Of a stretch of DNA of 64,000 bases, positions 8,147-16,863 are shown piece after piece (within the stretch, counting starts at the first letter, position 1; the number at the start of each line of letters is the position of its first letter). The stretch lies in assembly GCF_017876295.1 (NCBI RefSeq), contig NZ_JAGINT010000002.1, positions 2,480,001 to 2,544,000 of the forward strand, in the 5' to 3' direction. The translations under genes were made by a program, and so were the position numbers. This DNA is from Kribbella aluminosa. Lineage in GTDB: Bacteria > Actinomycetota > Actinomycetes > Propionibacteriales > Kribbellaceae. The notes under the pieces were generated by a model. The model made no database searches, was not told the DNA's origin, and saw only the letters and a program-made list of their open reading frames with translations.

Positions 8147-9058
8147 ATGGCAAGCTTGCGGGCGCTGGAGTGTTTGGTCGCGGTCGCGGACACGGGATCG
8201 ATCACGCGAGCGGCGCGACTGCTGCACTCGTCGCAACCGGCGATCTCCCATCAGCTCGCCGGACTGGAACGCGAGGCCCGGACGGAGTTGCTTCGCCGCG
8301 AACCGCGCGGTGTCAAGCTCACCCCAGCTGGACGAGCCGCCGTCGTCGATGCGCGGCGAGCCATTGAGGCGGCTGCATCGGCGGTGCGCTCGGCACGCGC
8401 GGTAGGCGAGGCGACCGGGGGAGCGCTGCGACTGGCGTGCGCGCAAAGTCTGACCGTTCCGCTGCTTGCGCCGGTCATCCGTGACTGGCATCGGCGTCAG
8501 CCGGAGGTAGCGATCAGTCTGCGGGAGTCCGCGGTGCCGGGCGAGCTCTTCGGGTTCATCGAGGCCGACGAAGCGGACGTGGTGCTGGTGCCGGGTCCAG
8601 TGGCCGAGCGATTCACCTCCACGGTGGTCGCCGAGGAGGAGATCGTGCTGACGGCGCCGAAGGACCACCGTCTTGCCGAGCAGTCGTCGGTGAAGCTGGG
8701 CGATCTCGACGGTGAGCGGCTCATCCATTTCGCGCCGGACAACGGGCTCGGCAGCTGGCTCGATTGGTCGCTCAGTCGGGCCGGTGTCCGCCCGGAGCCG
8801 GTGATGAGAACATCGGTGACTACCGCCGCTCCGCAGCTCGCGGCGGCCGGGCTCGGCGCCGCGGTGACACCTGTCAGCGCGGTGAGCGCGGGCTTCCTGG
8901 GCGCGGTCCGATCCTTCTCGCCACGATGGACCAGGCAGTTGGTCGCGGTGACCCCTGGGGGTGCGGATCCACTCGCCACACGATTCATCGCCAACCTGCG
9001 GGCGCGTGGCGTTCGAGTGCCCCGCGATGTCCAGGCCCAACTCACCAAGGCTCGGTGA
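8147..9058 (+). CDS. LysR family transcriptional regulator
   Basis: The 303-aa protein has the standard LysR layout. A winged helix-turn-helix covers residues 4-63 (AVADTGSITRAARLLHSSQPAIS), with a linker helix, then a periplasmic-binding-protein-like effector domain from about residue 90 (LRLACAQSL). It is divergent from the epimerase/MFS/reductase operon and probably controls it in response to an unknown small molecule. The start codon sits 6 nt after a good -10 box with no ribosome site. The gene is followed by a strong terminator. Confidence 0.9.
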   Translation: MASLRALECLVAVADTGSITRAARLLHSSQPAISHQLAGLEREARTELLRREPRGVKLTPAGRAAVVDARRAIEAAASAVRSARAVGEATGGALRLACAQSLTVPLLAPVIRDWHRRQPEVAISLRESAVPGELFGFIEADEADVVLVPGPVAERFTSTVVAEEEIVLTAPKDHRLAEQSSVKLGDLDGERLIHFAPDNGLGSWLDWSLSRAGVRPEPVMRTSVTTAAPQLAAAGLGAAVTPVSAVSAGFLGAVRSFSPRWTRQLVAVTPGGADPLATRFIANLRARGVRVPRDVQAQLTKAR

Positions 9059-9081
9059 AGAGCCGGACCGCCAGCGAGTTC

Positions 9082-9135
9082 CAGAACCCGCCCGCAACCA
9101 CCTCACACAGTTGCGGACGGGTTCTGACTTTTCCT
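9082..9135 (+). terminator. Rho-independent terminator after LysR
   Basis: A 17-bp stem with one mismatch (9082-9098 with 9110-9126) and an 11-nt loop, followed by ACTTTTCC. It lies 24 nt after the LysR stop and would also serve the convergent gene at 9197. Confidence 0.8.
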
Positions 9136-9196
9136 ACCCGTGGTCGTCAGGGAAGGTGACCACCACGGGGAGCCTGCGTCGGGATCAGGAGTGTTG

Positions 9197-9613
9197 TCAG
9201 TCCAGGTCGGCGAGGGCCTTGCGGGCGACCTCCAGCTCGGCCTCGAGGGCGGCGACCTTGGCGGCCTGCTGGGAGCGGGCCTCCTCGATCACCTCGTCGA
9301 TCGGGGTCGACAGGTCCTCGTGCAGCTCCTTGGCCGCGCGCGACACCGCGGCCGCGGCGACGGCCAGGTCGCGCGCCAGGTACGTCGTGCCCTGCCTGAG
9401 CTCGGCGTGCCACTCGCCGTCGGCCGTGCCGGTGACGGTCAGCGTGAGCTCGATGGTCTTGGCCTTCTTGCCGGCCGCCTTCTTCGCCGGAGCCTTCTTC
9501 GGCTTCGGCGCTTCGACGGATTCGGGGGCCTCGACGACCTCGGGAGTATCGACAACCTCGGGAGTGTCGACCAGGTCTGACGGCGCTTCTACTGCAAAGG
9601 TGTCTACAGTCAT
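9197..9613 (-). CDS. Lys/Ala/Glu-rich protein with C-terminal coiled coil, SOS-box controlled
   Basis: The 138-aa protein starts at ATG 9613, with AAGGAG 12 nt upstream. The N terminus has acidic Val-Asp-Thr-Pro-Glu repeats and then a basic KPKKAPAKKAAGKKAK tract. A small beta-rich core follows (TIELTLTVTGTADGEWHAEL), then a helical coiled-coil-like tail (about residues 75-138: EVIEEARSQQAAKVAALEAE). It may belong to the DUF6319 group; I am not sure. The basic tract suggests nucleic-acid binding. An actinobacterial LexA-type box lies 41 nt upstream, so induction by DNA damage is likely. It is convergent with LysR. Confidence 0.72.
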   Translation of the reverse strand: MTVDTFAVEAPSDLVDTPEVVDTPEVVEAPESVEAPKPKKAPAKKAAGKKAKTIELTLTVTGTADGEWHAELRQGTTYLARDLAVAAAAVSRAAKELHEDLSTPIDEVIEEARSQQAAKVAALEAELEVARKALADLD

Positions 9614-9653
9614 CGTTGCGGCGATCTCCTTCTGACTGGCTGGATCGCTATTA

Positions 9654-9665
9654 GAACATATGTTC
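9654..9665 (-). promoter_or_regulatory. LexA/SOS box
   Basis: GAAC-ATAT-GTTC is a perfect palindrome. Read on the minus strand it is TCGAACATATGTTCTA, agreeing with the actinobacterial box TCGAAC-N4-GTTCGA except one base in the outer flank. It lies 41 nt upstream of the gene at 9197-9613 and overlaps the last codons of the IS-interrupted relic. Confidence 0.72.
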
Positions 9666-9681
9666 GACAGACACGCCAACC

Positions 9682-9696
9682 AGCTTGCGCAGGAAG
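9682..9696. repeat. 15-bp target-site duplication, left copy
   Basis: AGCTTGCGCAGGAAG, repeated exactly at 11139-11153, directly abuts the left end of the insertion sequence. Confidence 0.85.
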
Positions 9697-11138
9697 TGTG
9701 ATGTCTCAGGACTTCGGTGACAGTTCTGCATCAGGACATCGGTGACAGTCGATGTCTCAGGACTTCGGTGACGTTTGGGGTTTGTCGGTGTGTGGTCCGG
9801 GTGGTCTGCCGTTGCCGACGTAGGCGGTGCCGGGTGCGGGTCGGGTGTGTTCGATGAGGATCTCGCCTTGGAGGTCGGTGACGGTGATCGTGTCGCCGGT
9901 CTTGTTGCCGTTGGTGATGACGAGGACGTGCTGGAAGCCTCGTCGCCCGTCGACCATGTACTGGGTCTTGTCCAGGTAGAAGGCGCCGTTGCTGGTCAGC
10001 GTCTTCACGACGGTGTCGTCGGGCAGGTCTGTGGGTGCTGGTGCGGGGGCGGGTCGGGGCCGGCTGGCGGGACGGCGGATCAGGTCGTGGGTGGGGCGGG
10101 GTGCCTCGGCCTTCGCGGTGGTCTGCCAGGCGGTCAGTGGTGTGATGCGGCCGGGTAGGCCTTGGTGGGGACGTTGGGTGTTGTAGATGTGGTCGAAGGC
10201 GTCGACCTGGGTCTGTAACTGGTCCAGGTCGGCGGCGAGTGGCTGTTTGTCGAGGTAGCGGAACAGGGTCTGGTGGAAGCGTTCGTTTTTGCCCTGGGTG
10301 GTGGGTTTGTAGGGCTTGCCGGTGATCGGTTCGACGCCGAGGGCCATGACGTGGACGACGAGTTGGCCCAGGAGTCCGCGGCGTGACGGGTTGAGCGCGA
10401 TCCCGTTGTCGGACAGCAGCCGTTGCGGCACGCCGTGGGCGGTCATGGCCTTGTTGAACACGACGATCGCGGCCTCGGCGGTCTCGCCCCACGCGACGTG
10501 GGAGGCGAGTGCGTAGCGGGAGTGGTCGTCGATGAGCTGGAAGATCACGCATTTGCGCCCGCGGGTGAGCACGTACTCGGTGGCGTCGAGCTGCCAGCAG
10601 GCGTTCGGGGCCGGATACACGAACCGGCCATGCCGCCCTCGGCTTCTTGCGCGGTTCCAGCCGCGCCACGCCGGCCCGCCGGAAGATCCGGGCCAGTGAC
10701 GCGACCGACGGCACCAGCTCCAGGCCCATTGCGTGCATCTTGTCGTGCACGCTGATCGGGCCGCAGTCCAGCCCAGACTGCTCGAGTGCAGCCCGGACCC
10801 CGATCGCCTGCCGCTCGACCTCGTCGGTCAGCTTCGACGGGCTCGACTTCGGTCGCCGCGACCTCGGCTCCAACGCTGCCGCGGGCCCGTCAGCCAGGGC
10901 GCGCCGCCGGATCTCGTAGAACGTCTTGCGCGAGATGCCGTGCTCGGCGCAGAACGTCGAGACCGCCCCGCGAGGCGCATCAGACGGCCACTGCGTGATC
11001 GCGAGACGGACACGAGGATCGATGGGTTCATTGGCAGCCACCGCCCGAGCCTCGGGGCGGAAGTGTCACCACCAAGAATCCTTGCAGTGTCACCGATGTC
11101 CTGATGCAGAACCGTCACCTATGTCCTGAGACATAACA
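9697..11138 (-). mobile_element. IS481-family insertion sequence, 1442 bp
   Basis: Ends are TGTGATGTCTCAGG (left) and, on the other strand, TGTTATGTCTCAGG (right). The terminal inverted repeat is about 51 bp with about four mismatches (9697-9747 and 11088-11138). Flanking 15-bp direct repeats (9682-9696, 11139-11153) mark the target duplication. TGT ends, a DDE transposase of this type and long target duplications match IS481. The left end carries a third copy of the inner repeat motif (9752-9771). The single transposase gene has a frameshift. Confidence 0.88.
9757..11041 (-). pseudogene. IS481-type transposase, frameshifted
   Basis: The N-terminal part (ATG 11041) has two helix-turn-helix units, with FCAEHGISRKTFYEIRR and a second near KLTDEVERQ. 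The catalytic part is in another frame (9757-10620). It has LDATEYVL (first Asp), LLSDNGIAL (second Asp) and GKNERFHQTL (Glu), and then a C-terminal extension rich in Pro/Arg/Ala. The frames meet near 10627, where TGG-C-CGGTTC has one base too many for the expected W-R-F. IS481 transposases are normally one ORF, so this is probably an inactive copy. Programmed frameshifting or a sequencing error cannot be excluded. Confidence 0.8.
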
Positions 11139-11153
11139 AGCTTGCGCAGGAAG
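11139..11153. repeat. 15-bp target-site duplication, right copy
   Basis: An exact copy of 9682-9696, next to the right end of the insertion sequence. Confidence 0.85.
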
Positions 11154-11397
11154 CGATCGACCCGGTCCGCCGGCGCCGGCCCGGCGTCCATGCACGCCTG
11201 TACGGCGGCGGTCGCGCGAACCGACAGCGCCTCCTTGAAGATCAGCTGCATCCGGCGGTTCAGCGTGCTCTCGTGCAGCACCTTGTAGAGCCCCGCGTAC
11301 TCCTGGGTCCAGGTCCCGGGGAACAGTAGCCGCGCCCGCAGGCGTGCCACCGGATTGGCGCCGGCGGCCGCCTCGGCCCGCTCGAGGTCGCGCAGCC

Positions 11398-12140
11398 GCC
11401 GAGCGTGGCAAGGCGTTCGGCATCTACGGCGCAGTCATGGGGAGTGCTTCGGGCCTGGGTGTACTGGCAGGCGGCGTACTGACGCAGTACCTGGACTGGC
11501 GGTGGTCCATGTACGTGAACGTCCCGATCGCCGCACTGGCAGCAGCAGGCATCCTGTACGCCGTCCGCCCGGCGCCACGCACCAGCGGACTGCGAGTCGA
11601 CGTACTAGGGGCGTTGCTGGCGACCGCGGGACTGATGGCTGTCGTCTTCGGGTTCGCGCGAGCAGAGTCGGACGGCTGGGGCGCGCCGCTGACCTACGCG
11701 TCGCTGGGCGCTGGAGTAGCGCTCCTGGCAGCGTTCTTGGTGGCACAGGCTCGCGTGAGCAACCCGCTGTTGCCGCTGAGGGTCTTGAGAGATCGCAGGC
11801 GCGGCGGCTCGTACCTGGCCGTGCTGACAGTCGGGTTGATGGTCGGCGTACGTGCTGTCAGCCGCCTGTTCGCGAAAGTCAGCGTGAGGGCGCTGATCTG
11901 CCCCGGGCTGCTCACCATCGCCGCAGGGCTCGCTCTGCTCGGGCTGGTGCGTGCAGACAGCAGCTACTGGCTACACGTGATGCCCGTGTTCCTGCTGGTA
12001 GGTCTTGGGACCGGGTGGGTGCTGGTGACCGCCAACAGCACCGGCACCCTTGGCGCCGGCTCCGACAGTGCGGTAGCCGGCGCCACGGTGATGACGTCGC
12101 AACAGGTAGGTGCCTCACTGGGCACGGCCTTGCTCAGCTC
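11398..12140 (+). pseudogene. Remnant of a DHA2 (EmrB/QacA) MFS exporter
   Basis: The open frame begins abruptly at ERGKAFGIYGAVMGSASG, which corresponds to the loop after TM4 of 14-TM DHA2 exporters, so about 110 N-terminal residues are missing. YLDWRWSMYVNVPIA and later segments fit the family. Around 11811-11850 the text jumps from SYLAVL to a segment normally found some tens of residues later (TVGLMVGV), an in-frame deletion. The frame then runs to QQVGASLGTALLSS and is cut off at the gnd 3' end. With both ends and the middle missing it cannot be functional. Confidence 0.75.
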
Positions 12141-12145
12141 GCGGT

Positions 12146-13597
12146 CTACTGGGTGCTCTCGGAGCGGTCGCCCGACCACTCCAGGTGGAAACTGCCCTCA
12201 CGGTCGACGCGCTTGTAGGTGTGCGCGCCGAACAGGTCGCGCAGTCCCTGGATCAGCGCGGCCGGGAGACGCTCCGCCCGCAGACCGTCGTAGTACGACA
12301 GGGCGGCTGAGAAGCCAGGAGCCGGTACGCCGACGGTCGCCGCCGTCGCGACCACCCGTCGCCAGGCCTCCTGCCCGCTGGCGACCGCATCCTTGAAGTA
12401 GCCGTCCACGAGCAGCGAGGGCAGCGCCGGGTTCCGGTCGTAGGCCTCCGTGACACGGTCCAGGAACCGTGCCCGGATGATGCATCCGCCGCGCCAGATC
12501 TTCGCCATCGCGCCGAGGTCGATGTTCCAGTCGTACTCCTCGCTGGCGGCCCGGATCGCGTCGAAGCCCTGGGCGTACGCCACGATCTTCGACGAGTACA
12601 GCGCATGCCGCACGTCCTCGACGAACGCCTTCCGGTCGACGTCGACCTTTACCTCGGTTGGCCCCGGAAGGACGCCGGCGGCAGCCTCCCGCCGTACGAC
12701 GTCACCGGACAGCGAGCGCGCGAAGACGGCCTCGGCCATGCCGCTGACCGGTATGCCGAGGTCGAGCGCGGACTGGACCGTCCAGCGGCCGGTGCCCTTC
12801 TGCTCGGCCTGGTCGAGGACGACGTCCACGAACGGGCCGCCCGTGGTGGGGTCGGTCTGGCTCAGCACCTCGGCGGTGATCTCGATCAGGAACGACTCGA
12901 GGTCGCCGGTGTTCCAGTCCCGGAACACGTCCGCGAGCTCGGCCGGAGACAGCCCGAGCACGTGCCGGAGCAGGTCGTACGCCTCCGCGATCAGCTGCAT
13001 GTCGGCGTACTCGATGCCGTTGTGCAGCATCTTCACGAAGTGGCCGGCGCCGTCCGGGCCGACGTGCACGCAGCACGGCTCGCCGTTCACGTGCGCGGAG
13101 ATCTTGGTCAGCATCGGCTCCAGCGCGGCGTACGACTCGGGGGAGCCGCCGGGCATGATGCTCGGGCCGTTCAGTGCGCCCTCCTCGCCGCCGGACACGC
13201 CGCTGCCGACGAAGTGCAGGCCCTTCTCGCGCAGCGCGGCCTCGCGGCGCCGGGTGTCCAGGAAGTGCGCGTTGCCGGCGTCGACGACGATGTCGCCCTC
13301 GTCCAGCAGCGGCACCAGCTCGTCGATGACCGCGTCGGTCGGGGCCCCGGCCTTGACCATGACGATCACCCGGCGCGGCGGCTCCAGCGACTCGACGAAG
13401 CCCGCCAGATCGGTGGACGGGACGAACTCGCCCTCGGAGCCGAACTCCGCCACCAGGGAGTCGGTCCGCGCCTGGGACCGGTTGTGCAGGGCGACACGGA
13501 ACCCGTTACGTGCGAGGTTCCGGGCCAGGTTGCGGCCCATCACCGCGAGGCCGGTGACGCCGATCTGGGCTTTGCCGTCAACAGCACTGGTGCTCAT
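12146..13597 (-). CDS. gnd: 6-phosphogluconate dehydrogenase, decarboxylating
   Basis: The 483-aa protein starts at ATG 13597, with GGGAG 8 nt upstream. It converts 6-phosphogluconate and NADP+ to ribulose 5-phosphate, CO2 and NADPH in the cytosolic pentose phosphate pathway. The Rossmann GLAVMGRNLARN is at residues 14-25, then LHNRSQART where NADP is chosen. The substrate motif is GSGVSGGEEGA, the catalytic Lys lies in HFVKMLHNGIEYADMQ, and the C-terminal helical domain ends with FHLEWSG. The length matches the long enteric-type enzyme. The stop abuts the truncated exporter remnant. Confidence 0.96.
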   Translation of the reverse strand: MSTSAVDGKAQIGVTGLAVMGRNLARNLARNGFRVALHNRSQARTDSLVAEFGSEGEFVPSTDLAGFVESLEPPRRVIVMVKAGAPTDAVIDELVPLLDEGDIVVDAGNAHFLDTRRREAALREKGLHFVGSGVSGGEEGALNGPSIMPGGSPESYAALEPMLTKISAHVNGEPCCVHVGPDGAGHFVKMLHNGIEYADMQLIAEAYDLLRHVLGLSPAELADVFRDWNTGDLESFLIEITAEVLSQTDPTTGGPFVDVVLDQAEQKGTGRWTVQSALDLGIPVSGMAEAVFARSLSGDVVRREAAAGVLPGPTEVKVDVDRKAFVEDVRHALYSSKIVAYAQGFDAIRAASEEYDWNIDLGAMAKIWRGGCIIRARFLDRVTEAYDRNPALPSLLVDGYFKDAVASGQEAWRRVVATAATVGVPAPGFSAALSYYDGLRAERLPAALIQGLRDLFGAHTYKRVDREGSFHLEWSGDRSESTQ

Positions 13598-13668
13598 CGA
13601 ATCTCCCGCAAAGTCTGAAGTTGTGTGCGGGGTCCAGTCTGCCTGAGGCCTTCTCATCGGGAAACATC

Positions 13669-13691
13669 GGTGGTAAACATCTCAGAAATCG
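13669..13691 (+). promoter_or_regulatory. Direct repeats upstream of the GH172 gene
   Basis: GGGAAACATC (13669-13678) and GGTAAACATC (13682-13691) are 13 bp apart, 26-48 bp before the secreted GH172 gene. This is a possible operator. I know of no matching regulator in the window. Confidence 0.3.
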
Positions 13692-13716
13692 ATTTCCCAT
13701 CACGAAGGACCCGCCC

Positions 13717-16700
13717 ATGCTCCGTCGTGTCATCGCTCTGGCCGCCTGTGTGCTCCTGGCACTGCCCACCACCGCGTCAGCCAATCCACCCGGGAACGAC
13801 AACGGTCCGGTCGGTTGGGACGTGTACCGGAATCTGGACCGGTTGCCCGAGCTGCAAACCGGAGTCCGCACCAAACAGTTCTCCAGCTTCGGCCGCGACG
13901 GGACCAACAACGACGGCTTCGACGGCACCTACTCCTGCCTCCGTACGACGGACGCGGGGTGCGTCATCGCCGAGGCCAGCGGCGCCGGGGAGATCGCGTC
14001 GATCTGGTTCACCCGCGACGGGGGCAACGTGACCAAGACCGGCACGATCACGGTCGAGCTCGACGGCAAGCAGGTGCTGCACGGGTCGCTGCAGGACATC
14101 GTCGACGGCAAGCTCGGCGCCCCGTTCAGCTACCCGCTGGTCGCGAACGGCGTGCAGAGCAGCGGCGGCGTCTACCTCCGGGTGCCGATGCCGTACCGGT
14201 CCTCGATGCGGATCACCACCCAGAACAACCCGCTCTTCTACCACGTCGACTACCGCCAGTTCCCGGACGCGAACGGCGTACGGACGTTCGACCCGACGGA
14301 CAAGGCCGAGGACGTCCTGGCGATGCTCAACGCCGCGGGCACCAAGGACCCCAAGCCGGCGAAGCCGAACGCCACTACGACCGCCACGCCGCTGAACCTT
14401 GCCCCGGGCAAGCAAGTCACGCTGGCGGACACCCGCGGACCCGGCGAGCTGAGTGCGCTCAGGCTGAAGCTGCCCGACATCGTCGGTCTGGACCTGAAGA
14501 GCCTCGCGGACGACGGCCGCGCGTTCCTCGGCGGCAGCACGTTCACGCTGAAGATCGACCCGGCGAACACGGGCGTGAAGCTGACCCGCCGGATGGACCT
14601 CCGGATCGGCAACCAGCGGGCCAAGATCCTCGTCGACGGCGCACCGGCCGGTGAGTGGGCGCCGCTCAAGGCGCAGGGCGCGCAGTGGTACGACCAGTCC
14701 GTCGACCTGCCGGCCGCCCTGACCGCGGGCAAGTCGCAGATCACGATCACCAACCAGTTCGTCTCGTCCGACCTGGACTTCAACGAGTTCGCGTACTGGG
14801 TCGACTCCACGGCAGGGCGCACCGACACCCTCGACGTCGGCCCGAACCACGTCGCCGACGAGCAGGCCCACGGGTACTCGATCAGCAAGCAGAACTGGAG
14901 CGGCGAGCACGCGATGACGTACGCCGCGACCGATGCCGACGCGGCCCGGGTGAAGCCGTCCGACACGCTGCTGGCCGGGGTCCGCGTCCAGGTGACGATC
15001 GACGGCCAGAAGCGCGTGGACGCGCCGCTCGGCGAGTTCTTCGGCTCCGGCCTCGGCGAGAACCCGGTGCACTCGCTCTTCTTCGCGATGGACCCCAACG
15101 GCTGGTACTCGTCCTGGTGGCCGATGCCGTACGTCGCCCGCGCGACGGTGACGCTGGTCAACCCGACGACGTACCCGCTGAAGGGCCAGGCCGAGGTGAC
15201 GGCCGCTCGCGACGGGAGCAAGGCGGCCCAGCTGGCGACCGGGAAGATCGGGTACTTCACCGCGATCTCGAAGCGCGGCGAGACCACGCAGGGCAGCGAC
15301 TGGACGTTCGCGGACGTGGCCGGGCGCGGGAAGTTCGTCGGCGTCTCGCAGACCATGGAGGGACTGCTTGCCGACGGCAACACCCGCGGGTACCTCGAGG
15401 GTGACGAGCGGGTGTACGCCGACGGCGAGCGGACGCCGGCCATCCACGGCACCGGGACCGAGGACTTCTACGAGTCCGGCTGGTACTTCAACGCCGGCAC
15501 CTACTCGACCCCGTTCCACGGCAACTCCGCGCACGAGGTCCGCGCCGGCTTCTGCACCAACGAGTGCGACGGCGCCTGGCGACTGCACATCACCGACTCG
15601 GTCGCGTTCGAGAACCAGCTCCACTTCGGCATCGAACACGGCCCGCAGGACGACCACCCGGCGATCTACGGCTCGACGGCGTTCCTCTACAAGGCCGCCG
15701 GCTTCGGCGCCCGCGAGACCGACCGCATCGACGTCGGCTCCGCGACAAGCCGCCAGCAGCACGGCTACACCGACAACGGCATCCAGACCGACCTGACCTC
15801 CGTGTACGAAGGCGACCACGACGACATCACCCTCACCGACCAGGTCCGCACGACAACCCAACCGATCCACTTCCGCGTAGCCGTCGACCCGGCCAACCGG
15901 GGCGTGACCCTCCGCCGGACCAGCGATCAGAACACTCCCGGGCAATCGGTGCAGGTAGTTGTCAACGGCAAACAGTCGGGCACCTGGCTGCAACCCCTCG
16001 GCAACACCCACCAACGGTGGCTCGACGACAACTACCAACTGCCGGCAGCCCTCACCGCCGGTCGCGACCACCTCGACATCGAACTCCGGCCCACCGGCCC
16101 GGCGTGGACAGCTTCGTCGTACGTCGTCCAAACCCTCACCAGGCCGTACGAGGACCGCCGCGCGCCGGGTGCCGTCACCGGCCTCGCCGCCGACGGACGA
16201 CCGGACAACGCGATCAACGTGGCGTGGTCGGACGTGGCTGACGACAGTGGGATCGCGTACTACAACGTCTATGGGACCAAGGCCGGCGGACCGGAGAAGC
16301 TGCTGGGGACGAGTCCGCTGCCCGGCTTCCTGCACCGAGGCCTAGGACTGGGAGAGACGTGGACGTATCGGGTTTCCGCGGTGGATCTTGCAGGGCATGT
16401 CGGGCCCAAGTCGGCGGGTGTGCAGGGGACCAGCGGGCGGACGTTGCGGATCGAAGGGGAGGCGATGTTGCCGCCGGTGTCGTCCACCGTTGCCGTTGAT
16501 CCGCAAGGGAACTGTTGTGGGGTCAGCTGGTCCGGCGGTGCGCAGGCGTGGATCCACGGGGCGAAGGCCGGTGACCAGGCGGTGTTCGCCTTCGACGTCC
16601 CGACGACCGGCACGTACCAGTTGTCGACGGTACTGACGAAGGCCGCCGACTACGGGACCGTCGACGTACAGGTGGATGGCGGTACGGCGGTGTCGTTCGA

Positions 16701-16863
16701 CGGATACCAGTCCTCGGGGGTGGGCACGCAGATCGTTGACCTGGGCACCGTTCAGCTCGGCGCCGGCACGCATCGGCTGAGCGTGACAGTTACCGGCAAG
16801 AACGCGGCAGCAATCGGCTACCTCGCCGGGGTCGACGTGGTCGATCTTAAGCTCGGCACGTGA
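13717..16863 (+). CDS. Secreted DUF2961 (GH172-type) glycosidase with Fn3-like and C-terminal carbohydrate-binding-like domains
   Basis: The 1048-aa protein starts at ATG 13717 after GAAGGA. A signal peptide covers residues 1-22 (MLRRVIALAACVLLALPTTASA). The DUF2961 core follows (TKQFSSFGRDGTNNDG, FYHVDYRQF, later GTGTEDFYESGWYF). DUF2961 is glycoside hydrolase family 172, with known activities on difructose anhydrides and alpha-D-arabinofuranosides. Two related beta-rich segments share DPANxGVxLxR (about residues 273 and 718), suggesting an internal duplication. An Fn3-like domain (about 800-900) and a beta-sandwich starting RIEGEAM (about 905-1048) complete it. The next gene overlaps by 4 nt. 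Confidence 0.88.
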   Translation: MLRRVIALAACVLLALPTTASANPPGNDNGPVGWDVYRNLDRLPELQTGVRTKQFSSFGRDGTNNDGFDGTYSCLRTTDAGCVIAEASGAGEIASIWFTRDGGNVTKTGTITVELDGKQVLHGSLQDIVDGKLGAPFSYPLVANGVQSSGGVYLRVPMPYRSSMRITTQNNPLFYHVDYRQFPDANGVRTFDPTDKAEDVLAMLNAAGTKDPKPAKPNATTTATPLNLAPGKQVTLADTRGPGELSALRLKLPDIVGLDLKSLADDGRAFLGGSTFTLKIDPANTGVKLTRRMDLRIGNQRAKILVDGAPAGEWAPLKAQGAQWYDQSVDLPAALTAGKSQITITNQFVSSDLDFNEFAYWVDSTAGRTDTLDVGPNHVADEQAHGYSISKQNWSGEHAMTYAATDADAARVKPSDTLLAGVRVQVTIDGQKRVDAPLGEFFGSGLGENPVHSLFFAMDPNGWYSSWWPMPYVARATVTLVNPTTYPLKGQAEVTAARDGSKAAQLATGKIGYFTAISKRGETTQGSDWTFADVAGRGKFVGVSQTMEGLLADGNTRGYLEGDERVYADGERTPAIHGTGTEDFYESGWYFNAGTYSTPFHGNSAHEVRAGFCTNECDGAWRLHITDSVAFENQLHFGIEHGPQDDHPAIYGSTAFLYKAAGFGARETDRIDVGSATSRQQHGYTDNGIQTDLTSVYEGDHDDITLTDQVRTTTQPIHFRVAVDPANRGVTLRRTSDQNTPGQSVQVVVNGKQSGTWLQPLGNTHQRWLDDNYQLPAALTAGRDHLDIELRPTGPAWTASSYVVQTLTRPYEDRRAPGAVTGLAADGRPDNAINVAWSDVADDSGIAYYNVYGTKAGGPEKLLGTSPLPGFLHRGLGLGETWTYRVSAVDLAGHVGPKSAGVQGTSGRTLRIEGEAMLPPVSSTVAVDPQGNCCGVSWSGGAQAWIHGAKAGDQAVFAFDVPTTGTYQLSTVLTKAADYGTVDVQVDGGTAVSFDGYQSSGVGTQIVDLGTVQLGAGTHRLSVTVTGKNAAAIGYLAGVDVVDLKLGT

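Larger units (their letters stand above)
9651..11397 (-). pseudogene. C-terminal remnant of a probable TetR-type regulator, split by the IS
   Basis: The minus-strand frame that enters the IS at 11139 reads NPVARLRARLLFPGTW, then EYAGLYKVLHE, and ends DRFLRKL. After excising the IS plus one 15-bp repeat it continues LVGVSVEHMF and stops at 9651-9653. Sequence NP-x-ARLRA followed by LYKVL resembles the ligand domain of TetR proteins with a WHG-type C terminus. The DNA-binding N terminus is absent: beyond about 11397 the DNA becomes exporter sequence on the other strand. A regulator beside a DHA2 exporter is a common divergent pair, which supports the guess. Confidence 0.5.

Noticed and set aside
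7378..8405. Plus-strand ORFs across the epimerase and LysR region
   Set aside because: They are shadows of the epimerase and LysR genes and would cross the promoter between them.
13777..16335. 852-codon minus-strand ORF
   Set aside because: Mirror of the GH172 gene; the plus strand has a signal peptide, ribosome site and recognisable domains.
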